Positions 51,878-60,396 of a DNA stretch of 64,000 nucleotides are shown here, piece after piece. The notes beneath the pieces are model-generated. The model saw only the letters and a list, made by a program, of their open reading frames with translations. It had not been told where the DNA came from and did not search any database. This DNA is from Picochlorum sp. 'celeri'. Taxonomy: Eukaryota > Chlorophyta > Trebouxiophyceae. The position numbers and the translations under genes were made by a program. The stretch's first letter is position 1; each line of letters starts with the position of its first letter. The DNA lies in contig JAACMV010000017.1 in the NCBI GenBank assembly GCA_010909725.1, positions 434,001 through 498,000 of the forward strand, given 5' to 3'.

Positions 51878-54800
51878 CTACTCTTCTACTGGGCATGGCT
51901 CCACATCCCAGATGTCCTTGGCGTATTCTCGAATAGTGCGATCGCTGGAGAAGAATCCGGATCCCGCAGTTGATAGAATGCTTGATCTTGTCCAAGCAGC
52001 TTTGTCTTTGTACTTTTGATCAACAGCATCCTGGGCTCTGAGATAGTCTGGGAAATCATTTGCTAGCAAATAATAGTCAGAGTATGTGATAGCATCAACA
52101 AGTGGCCCAAAGTAATCCTCCCATCCAAATACTCCTGTGCGAATCATGTTGACGACATGGTTGAAGCGAGGGTCCGGTTGGTAGGTACTCCTGTTAGCAC
52201 GCAAATCAGCAACCGCATCAGCTCTAGCTCCAAAGATGAACATATTCTCCTCACCAATTTCCTGGGCGATTTCAATATTTGCGCCATCCATGGTTCCAAT
52301 AATGAGAGCACCATTCATTGCGAATTTCATGTTTCCTGTTCCGGATGCTTCTGTTCCGGCTGTGGAGATTTGTTGAGACAGCTCGGTTCCAGGTATGATG
52401 ACCTCCGCAACAGACACATTGTAATCCGGAACAAATGCCACTTTGAGAAGGTCTCCTACGGCAGGATCGTTATTCACCTTTTCTGCCACTGCAGATACAA
52501 GCTTGATGATTCGTTTAGCCATTTCATACCCTGGAGCTGCCTTTCCTCCCACAACCACAACCCTTGGGACAATATCATCTGCTTTTCCTTCCTTCTTCAG
52601 CTTCAGAATGGTGTCATATCTGTGGATGACGGAAAGAATATTCAAAAGTTGGCGCTTGTACTCGTGGATTCTTTTCACCTGAACATCAACGAGAGCCGCC
52701 TTGTTTGGAAGGGACACTCCAGACACCTTCTCAATCAGCTCTGCATGTGGACATATCAAACAGTTTAGCAAGTCCAAATAGACTTTCCATATAAAGACTT
52801 ATTCTAACATACCTAATGCAGCTTGTTTGTTCATTGCTTTCACTTCTTGCCATTTTTTCTGGAATTCCGGATCATCAGCATAGTCTCGTAATTTGGTCAA
52901 GTCATCAAGATGACTGATCCAGTTGTCAGACCCAAGCGTCTCCGTGATCAATTCACGCAATGGCGGATTGCAAAAGGCAAGCCATCGTCGCGGAGTGACA
53001 CCATTTGTCTTGTTCTGGAATTTCTCTGGGAAAATTTCATAGAATGCATTGAAGACATCGTGCTTGAGGATGTCAGAGTGGATTGCTGCAACACCATTGA
53101 TATTCTTTGAGGCCACGACTGCCAAATATGCCATTCTCACGAATTTTTGACCATCATCAGTCTCTTCGATGATTGACAACTTGCTAATTCTTTCCCAATC
53201 ATCGCCAAACTTAGTTCTGATTTGCTGCAAGAACCTCCAGTTGATGTCATATATGATCTGTGTGTGCCTTGGAAGGAGCTTTTCAAGCATGACAATGGGC
53301 CACTTCTCCAAAGCTTCTGGAAGGACTGTGTGGTTTGTAAAATTACAGGTTTTTGTAACCAGCTCCCAAGCTTTAGTCCACCCCAATCCTTCGAGGTCCA
53401 TGAGGACACGCATGAGTTCAGGAACTGCATGGCAATCAATAATACGTTGATTAACTATGTAACAACAATCGGCGATGTTTTGCTCTTATACTCGTACCTA
53501 AAAGGGTTGGATGGGTGTCATTCATTTGGAATGAGACTTTGTCAGGGAATTCGTCCCATCCATCGTGGCGCTCTTTGTATCGTCTCACCACATCTTGAAC
53601 AGTTGATGACACGAAGAAATGCTGTTGCTTGAGTCTCAGTTCTTTCCCTTCATATGTTCTATCATCAGGATACAACACCGAAGAAAGAGTCTCGGCTCTC
53701 TGTTTTGACAGAATCGCTTGGACATAATCACCAGTGTTGAATGCCTGGAGATCAAACTCCCTGTCTGGCTTGGCGGCCCACAATCTCAGGTTGATCGTGT
53801 TCTTTGTCTTGAATCCTGGAATAGGAGTATCATAGGCCACCGAAGTGACCGTTTCTCCAGGATTCCATCTGAACATCTGTTTACCACCCTCATCATGAAC
53901 AGACACGTGTCCATAGAATGAAATTGGGTATGCCACAGAGGCTGACCTCTCAAGCTCCCATGGATTCCCGAAATTCAACCAGTAATCTGGCTGTTCGTGT
54001 TGGAACCCATCGACCAGCACTTGTCTAAACATACCGTACTGATAACGGATACCATATCCCCATGCTGGCAGATTCAGTGAAGCCATGGAATCCAAGAAAC
54101 ATGCAGCAAGCCTTCCAAGACCACCATTCCCAAGCGCTGCATCTCTCTCCTTCTCTACTAAAGTTTCCAAATTATAGCCCAACTCATCCAGTGCCTCCCT
54201 GTATCTGTCTTTAATATCAAGGTTGTACAAAGCATTTAACAAGGACCTGCCCATCAGAAACTCCATGGACATGTAATACACCCTCTTTGGATCTTTCTCC
54301 CTGAAAAATGTCTGTGTATCATTCCAAGACTCGATCAGTCTATCTCTCACAGAGTATGATGTTGCCATATACGCCTCCAGGTCGTCAAACTTGTATCTGG
54401 ATCTTGCAAGAGTGTACTCGACGTGATTGATAATCGACTGTTCAATAGAGAGCACGGAATCCGTGCTATAGGTATCCATAAGTTCGTGCAATAACTCTGC
54501 TCTGTTCCCTTCAGGAGCACCCCGAACCCTCAGCTTTGGCCGCACACGCTTTGACAAGGACCCTTGGTTTGCACAAGCCACAATCGAGGCCAAGGCACTC
54601 TTCACAGCTGGAAGATCGCCATCCTCGATCCTATTCCCGTCTGCCTTGACCACCCAGAAAACATCATGCATGAAGCCCTCTTTCTCTTTGATATCTGCCT
54701 TGCGAACGTCCAGGCCGAGAGAACTGAATGTCGATGTCAGAGTTGCCAACAGCCCAGGCTGACTTGGACCCTGAAAAACAATCTCAGTCATACCATCATC

Positions 54801-55052
54801 CCTCGCATTATCCACATCAAACGTCATCAAAGAATTTCCCTCTTCTGCAGCAACAGACGCAGAGGATGAAGACGAAGCCGGACGCCCCACGGCAAGTGAC
54901 CTAGTGCTCCTGCTTGCTCCTCCTGAAATCCACCCTCCACCTCCACGAGCCATGCTACCTGGGCATCTCAATACAGCACCATGTGATTTTTTAATGGAAT
55001 ATCTCGCCCCTTGTTTCGCTAAAACCCCTCGTTGAGCGACAACCAAACCCAT
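51878..55052 (-). CDS. PHO: Alpha-glucan (starch/glycogen) phosphorylase with N-terminal ACT domain
   Basis: Model: complement(51878..52740, 52813..53424, 53498..55052), 1,009 aa. Introns are 72 and 73 nt; the joins recreate NDTHPTLLVPELMRVL and AALELIEKVSG. The enzyme removes glucose-1-phosphate from storage glucan. Order: an Arg/Ser/Gly-rich probable transit peptide (1-70); an ACT domain (about 85-160: MTEIVFQGPSQPGLLATLTS, then LGLDVRKADI); then full-length GT35 phosphorylase with ALGNGGLGRLAACFLDS, the cofactor region VKRIHEYKRQ, and the PLP-lysine motif EASGTGNMKFAMNGA. The roughly 80-residue L78 insertion of plant plastid phosphorylases is absent. ACT domains usually bind small regulatory ligands such as amino acids. 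I know of no standard phosphorylase carrying one. Confidence 0.93.
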
Positions 55053-55470
55053 TGTAGTTCAGATGCAGATGCAGATCAACCGGTTGGTCTTTCCTGGGCA
55101 GTCTTTGAGAGTATCAGTTGCTCAAATGACTATTTTCACGAGTGAATTGACGATTTATCGGTCGCTATCGCTCGATTGAACAAAGGAGCAATGAGGGCGA
55201 TCGATCAGCCTACAAGGGTCACTCACCCAAACCAAAACAAGAATTTTTCAATGCTACCGTAACCCAAGTTTACTTTACATGAATATCTCCTGCAGAGTTC
55301 CCGTTGGATGAAATCCCCTTGGATTGTCTTTAATTCCGTACCCCCTCACTAAAGTACTAGATTCGCCATGGCTAAACCTATAAGCGAAGAAGATTGATTT
55401 GGACAGAGGTGCATCCAAAAGACTTTATTTTATTCCTTGAAATACTGTACACTATTCGAACAGTGGTGAC
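55053..55470. promoter_or_regulatory. Shared divergent promoter region, phosphorylase / PFK
   Basis: 418 bp between the head-to-head ATGs of two storage-glucan catabolism genes. The only structures noted are short AT-rich runs and a repeated TCGATTGA/GCGATCGATC area at 55160-55205. Coordinated expression is a reasonable inference from the layout. Confidence 0.5.
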
Positions 55471-57108
55471 ATGGCAATGTATCGGAGAAACCTAAGCATT
55501 TCCAGAATCACACTGGCTCCTGTCGCTCCACAGCATTGTTATCAGCACAGATCCCTATATGCGGTTGGTTTTTCGCTCAAAAGTTCTTCTGCAGCAGTAT
55601 CGAGGACGAGGGGAATCAGGTACAGCTCCAGGGTTCGTGCGAGTTCGTCCTCAGGGCCTGAGAATACCAAATTCTCGGTGGATTTGACAGATGCAGAGGA
55701 TCCAGATGATGTCCTGGATGTTCCCAATCTGAGGGATAAGCTCAAGCCTCGCCCTTCTCCTTTTATCACGAACAACCATTTTGGTGGAGGCTTTGTCTCG
55801 AATGATGACAGAGTGGCTCTGAGCGCTTTGAGGTATGCTTCTGCAGAGAGTATGGGGGCAGAATGTTTGTCAGGGCATGATGATCCGGATGCAAATTGCG
55901 TCTTGTTGCCAAATTTCGCAATTCGCGCTGGAGCGCGAGAGACTATTTTCATGAACCCTAATGAGACCAAGGTTGCCATTGTGACCTGTGGAGGACTCTG
56001 CCCTGGGTTGAATGATGTAGTACAGGGCCTGGTGTACAAATGTGCAGATTACGGCGTACCAGATGGCAATATTATTGGGATACAGTATGGTTTCCGGGGA
56101 TTCTATGACAAGAAGAAAAGGCCTGTGGTGCTGACACGGCAGAATGTTGAAGGGATTCATCTGGAGGGAGGAACTATTCTTGGTACTTCTCGAGGGGGGG
56201 CTGACCTGGGTAAAATTGTGAGGCAGATCGACATTATGGGGATTGATGTCGTGTTTGTTGTGGGTGGGAATGGAGGCAATGCTGGAGCAGCAGCAATCCA
56301 GAAGGCCTGTGAAGAGAATAATGTGCTCTGCTCTATTGTGGGGGTGCCAAAATCTATTGATAATGATATTCTTTTGATTGATAAGTGTTTTGGGTTTGAT
56401 ACAGCTGTAGAAGAAGCTCAAAGGGCTATTATTTGTGCTAAAACGGAAGCATCGAGTGCTTATAATGGGATTGGGATGGTCAAGGTGATGGGAAGACAAT
56501 CTGGTTTTATTGCTTTGGATGCGTCCATGTCGTCTGGTGTCGTTGATATTTGCTTGATTCCAGAAGTCCCTTTTAAACTTCAAGGGAGAAGAGGGTTGTT
56601 CTGCTATATAGAGAAGGTTTTGGCCAAAAAGGGGCACTGTGTCATCTGTGTCGCTGAGGGGGCTGGGCAAGATATCCTTGCTACCAGAGAGAATGAGACA
56701 GATGCCAGCGGTAATCCAATTTTGAAAGATGCTGGCAAATGGTTACGAAGTGAAATAAAGAAGAACATTCACGACGTAGACATGAAATACATCGACCCAA
56801 GTACGCCTTGAATTTGCCCTTATAGATGCTAATTGGTATTGGCTGACCTGGGATGTGAATGCTTTGCAGGCTATATCATCAGGTCCATCCCGACCTCATC
56901 CGTGGATAGAATCTACTGCAAAATATTGGCCCATAACGCAGTGCACGCAGCTTTCGCTGGGTTTACAGGAGTTGTTGTTGGATTGGTCAACACTCATTAT
57001 GTGTACCTTCCAATCCCGACGGTTATCCAAGCACCAAGAAAAGTTGATCCGAAAGGAAAAAAGTGGAATCAATTATTGGCATCGATTGGACAACCTAATT
57101 TCGTGTAA
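55471..57108 (+). CDS. PFK: Plant-type 6-phosphofructokinase, plastid-targeted
   Basis: Model: join(55471..56800, 56870..57108), 522 aa. The 69-nt intron (GTACG donor, TTTGCAG acceptor) recreates KYIDPSYIIRSIP. The N-terminal roughly 65 residues are Ser/Arg-rich without acid (transit peptide). The core shows GGLCPGLNDVVQG, GFRGFYD, SRGGADLGKI, PKSIDNDI (catalytic Asp pair) and GRQSGFIALDAS, all as in plant ATP-PFKs, which phosphorylate fructose 6-phosphate in glycolysis. Oddity: the phosphoryl-donor loop reads VGGNGGNAGAA where GGDGT/S is normal, so the Mg-contacting Asp is Asn. The next Gly, which marks ATP rather than PPi use, is kept. Expression is probably coupled to the divergent phosphorylase. 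Confidence 0.92.
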
Positions 57109-57226
57109 ACTTGTCAATGACTATTTTGCCTGAGCTATATCTTTGTGTACTTTTTTACATGTTACAAGCAAGATGAAAGAATAAAGATGAATCACGATGT
57201 GCTGCTCAGCCCACATGAAGTCATGT

Positions 57227-57535
57227 TTAGTTCTTTCCAAAGCTGTGTTCCATCTTGTTGGCCTGGATCTCATTACGGATGCCCTTCATCTCATCGGCCA
57301 TCTGCTGCATGGTGGAAGCAATGTGCTCAAGCCCACGCATCAACAATTTTGGGTGAGACTTTCCAGACACTCCAGAAACTCCTGACACGCCAGACACTCC
57401 AGAAACACCAGACACGCCAGAGACCGCTGGGGCATCCATGCTCTTATGGCCTCCCAGTCCAGCGGCAGAAGCAAACTTGAATGATCCTGCAAACAGCATG
57501 ATAGCAAGGAGAAGGAGAGAAGTGAAGCTCTTCAT
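57227..57535 (-). CDS. Small secreted Val-Ser-Gly-repeat protein, copy A
   Basis: 102 aa, single exon. The leader MKSFTSLLLLAIMLFAGSF is a clear signal peptide, probably cut after ASA. A short spacer (GLGGHKSMDAPA) leads into seven tandem Val-Ser-Gly triplets, then a basic turn (KSHPKLLMRGLEHIASTM) and an amphipathic helix rich in Met, Glu and Gln (ADEMKGIRNEIQANKMEHS). I recognise no known family. The C-terminal part is shared with the neighbouring copies, including the more diverged gene at 59392-59844, so it is under selection and is the likely functional part. It lies 118 bp from the PFK end (convergent). Confidence 0.72.
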   Translation of the reverse strand: MKSFTSLLLLAIMLFAGSFKFASAAGLGGHKSMDAPAVSGVSGVSGVSGVSGVSGVSGKSHPKLLMRGLEHIASTMQQMADEMKGIRNEIQANKMEHSFGKN

Positions 57536-57946
57536 TGTGCTTTGGCTTTGTTTGTTTGTTGTTGTGTGCCTGGAAAACGACGGAGAATAATTTGAATACT
57601 GATTTGATTCTGCTAGAGTCGGAGATGATCCGTTGCATAAATACATTTTTGGCATGGGCCCGCCATGGGACCACGGATCAGGTTTTCCCAGGGACCTGGG
57701 ACCATGGGTGTGGCGCTCCCATGTCCTGGGACAACGGCTGCCATGGGGCCCCAGACGTACTGATTCCCCGACACACGGCTCCAACTGATGTGTTGCTTCA
57801 AATCGAACACCCAGAACCACTCTGAATGGGCTGCACGGTCCCACGAGTTGAGCCCAAGCTGAGTTTGCAGTGCGAATGCCCCATTGACAATCATAATAGG
57901 AGTCAGCGCACGGCATTCCACGGTGAGATATCTCCTCGGGCTACTT
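57506..57946. repeat. 441-bp perfect direct duplication (first copy; second at 58046-58486)
   Basis: Positions 57506-57946 and 58046-58486 are identical base for base at a 540-bp offset. The unit spans the first about 10 codons of the VSG-repeat gene and some 410 bp of its upstream region. It ends abruptly after GGGCTACTT. Part of it (57506-57709) recurs a third time at 58917-59120. The upstream part is unusually rich in CCATGGG, GGGACC and TGGGAC strings. Perfect identity means a very recent event or an assembly duplication. Confidence 0.9.
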
Positions 57947-58075
57947 CCAGACACGCCAGAGACCGCTGTGGCTACCATGCTCTTATGGCCTCCCAGTCCA
58001 GCGGGCAGAGCAACTTGAATGATCCTGCAAACAGCCATGATAGCAAAGGAGAAGGAGAGAAGTGAAGCTCTTCAT
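57947..58075 (-). pseudogene. Broken copy B of the Val-Ser-Gly-repeat gene
   Basis: The 5' part of the gene is present (ATG at 58073-58075, MKSFTSLLLL), but inserted bases around 58034-58047 shift the frame inside the signal peptide and a stop follows soon after. Only one VSG-repeat segment remains (CCAGACACGCCAGAGACC) before the sequence joins directly to the upstream region of copy A at 57946/57947. The rest of the repeat and the whole conserved C-terminus are missing. The break within the repeat tract suggests recombination between minisatellite units. Confidence 0.8.
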
Positions 58076-58637
58076 TGTGCTTTGGCTTTGTTTGTTTGTT
58101 GTTGTGTGCCTGGAAAACGACGGAGAATAATTTGAATACTGATTTGATTCTGCTAGAGTCGGAGATGATCCGTTGCATAAATACATTTTTGGCATGGGCC
58201 CGCCATGGGACCACGGATCAGGTTTTCCCAGGGACCTGGGACCATGGGTGTGGCGCTCCCATGTCCTGGGACAACGGCTGCCATGGGGCCCCAGACGTAC
58301 TGATTCCCCGACACACGGCTCCAACTGATGTGTTGCTTCAAATCGAACACCCAGAACCACTCTGAATGGGCTGCACGGTCCCACGAGTTGAGCCCAAGCT
58401 GAGTTTGCAGTGCGAATGCCCCATTGACAATCATAATAGGAGTCAGCGCACGGCATTCCACGGTGAGATATCTCCTCGGGCTACTTTTGCTCTCTGTGAA
58501 AGCAACTATTGGGCTAGAATGTGTTGAAAATATTTTAAGTGACATCGAAGGGTCTTGATTTACACACTGTTCTCTTGGCAACAGAAGTCACGGGAGGTTA
58601 TCATATATTATCAGAATTCATAACAGGTTTGATTTTC

Positions 58638-58946
58638 TTAGTTCTTTCCAAAGCTGTGTTCCATCTTGTTGGCCTGGATCTCATTACGGATGCTCTTCAT
58701 CTCATCGGCCATCTTCTGCATGGTGGAGGCAATGTGCTCAAGCCCACGCATCAACAATTTTGGGTGAGACTTTCCAGACACTCCAGAAACTCCTGACACG
58801 CCAGACACTCCAGAAACACCAGACACGCCAGAGACCGCTGGGGCATCCATGCTCTTATGGCCTCCCAGTCCAGCGGCAGAAGCAAACTTGAATGATCCTG
58901 CAAACAGCATGATAGCAAGGAGAAGGAGAGAAGTGAAGCTCTTCAT
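58638..58946 (-). CDS. Small secreted Val-Ser-Gly-repeat protein, copy C
   Basis: 102 aa, same frame and length as copy A. Only a few base changes separate them, with two amino-acid replacements near the C-terminus (Gln to Lys in STMQKMADE and Gly to Ser in MKSIRNE). Signal peptide, seven VSG triplets and C-terminal helix are intact. The identity with copy A continues upstream to 59120 and then stops sharply; beyond that point the two promoters differ. Function unknown. Confidence 0.72.
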   Translation of the reverse strand: MKSFTSLLLLAIMLFAGSFKFASAAGLGGHKSMDAPAVSGVSGVSGVSGVSGVSGVSGKSHPKLLMRGLEHIASTMQKMADEMKSIRNEIQANKMEHSFGKN

Positions 58947-59391
58947 TGTGCTTTGGCTTTGTTTGTTTGTTGTTGTGTGCCTGGAAAACGACGGAGAATA
59001 ATTTGAATACTGATTTGATTCTGCTAGAGTCGGAGATGATCCGTTGCATAAATACATTTTTGGCATGGGCCCGCCATGGGACCACGGATCAGGTTTTCCC
59101 AGGGACCTGGGACCATGGGTCACACTTCCCAGGTGATCCCATTGGATATCACACAATGACTAACCTCTCTAGAAACCATGCAGATCGCGCCACAAAAAGA
59201 TTTTGGGAACACAAAAACCTTTTTCAGCGCCAGTTTCAGTATGTTGCATAGAATACATTCTGTGCTTGAGCTGCTCGAGAGCTTGGAGGGTTGGGGTATC
59301 CTAGGTCATGGCTTGGTTACATTCAGTCTGATGGTTGATATATAAATCAGAAGACAGAGCAGGCATACAAAGAACCAGAAATATGCTCAAA
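58947..59391. other. Region between VSG-repeat copies C and D
   Basis: The first 174 bp (to 59120) repeat the copy A upstream sequence. The remaining 270 bp are unique and hold the copy C distal promoter and the copy D 3' flank. No further gene seen. Confidence 0.6.
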
Positions 59392-59844
59392 TTACATATC
59401 ACCGTGTTTGGTAGCAATGTTAGCATTCATTTGGTCTCTAATTGATTGCATCTCCTCTGACAATCTTTGCATTTTAGCAGCAAGATGTTCAAGACCCCTC
59501 ATGAAATACTTTGGATGCTTCTTGGCAACCTTCACAGCCTCGGCAGCTGGAGCCTCAGATGCCACTGCAGAGACCCCAGAGACGGCGGCAGACACTGCAG
59601 ACACGCCTGAGACGGCGGCAGAGACTGCAGAGACCCCAGACACGCCAGAAACATCTGCTCCAGAGACTGCGCCGGACACAGCACCAGACACATCAGCACA
59701 ATACGCTGCAGCAGCAGTTCAATTTGTTCAATTTGTTATGTAAGATGTACAGAACGCAACATTCCCAAACAATCGCCTACCAGGGTTGAACGCTACGGCC
59801 AAAAGCATGGCAAGGACAGCCAAAGATTTCACAAACACCTGCAT
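59392..59844 (-). CDS. Diverged paralogue D of the Val-Ser-Gly-repeat proteins
   Basis: Model: complement(59392..59705, 59781..59844), 125 aa. Exon 1 encodes a signal peptide (MQVFVKSLAVLAMLLAVAF). A 75-nt intron (GTAGG donor, CTGCAG acceptor) leads into a longer Val-Ser-Gly/Val-Ser-Ala repeat (VSGAVSGAVSGADVSG and onward) and an Ala/Lys-rich spacer. The C-terminus aligns by eye with copies A and C: KHPKYFMRGLEHLAAKMQ, then EEMQSIRDQMNAN. The shared pattern HPK-x2-MRGLEH-x-A-x2-MQ, EM-x2-IR defines the family. Unlike A and C, this gene has an intron, so A and C could be intron-less derivatives. Confidence 0.75.
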
Positions 59845-60396
59845 GATTCAAAAGGCGAATCTCTCGACTTGAGGGAAGCGAAACGAGTTACTCGAAGAAA
59901 GAATGTATGTTTTCTAAGTGAGCACGTCTTTGCGAATGCTTCGAGTTTATAGATATGATGTTGGTGATTCTAGAAGGTGTTTCCACCATCCAAGAACACA
60001 GTATTCATGCAACCTTCTTGGATGGTAAAGAAGCTTGAGAAGGTGTTCTTCGACCGTGCATAGAATCCCTTGAAAAGCGATAAGCGATCATACTTTATCC
60101 ACCTGGCAGCGGACCGTCCAAGAAAATGTCCGATAAGATGTCGTCCCACCAAAAACTTGGAATGTGAATTTGCTGAAACCAAATACAAAGGCACATGCTG
60201 TTGAGCAAAACCTAGACCTCTTCCATGTATCATTATCGAAGTTGTATGATACTGAAATTATAGAATTATCGTAAAAAGTGAGAATCTTTGTTGGATGAGT
60301 GGCGTAATAGAAGAACCTGGCAGAGGTGACCGCAACTACTGATTCAGTCCCACAGGGAAATATTGGTTCGCGAACCCTTCATCGTCAAATGTGAGC
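59845..60396. other. Divergent intergenic region, paralogue D / transferrin-like gene
   Basis: 552 bp. A short minus-strand frame at 59970-60233 (87 codons) has mixed composition and no recognised feature; I do not call it. The region presumably contains both promoters. Confidence 0.5.

Noticed and set aside
57360..57420. CRISPR-like look of the short tandem repeats in the VSG genes and the nucleoporin
   Set aside because: Units are directly adjacent without spacers, keep coding frame, and lie in eukaryotic exons.
57227..57916. A 229-codon minus-strand frame extending the VSG-repeat gene far upstream
   Set aside because: The extension is the GGGACC-rich upstream region; the hydrophobic signal peptide beginning at 57535 is the natural start, and the same extension in copy B leads only to a frameshifted stub.
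59970..60233. 87-codon minus-strand frame between paralogue D and the transferrin-like gene
   Set aside because: No signal peptide, no recognised domain and no splice partners; chance open frame is sufficient.
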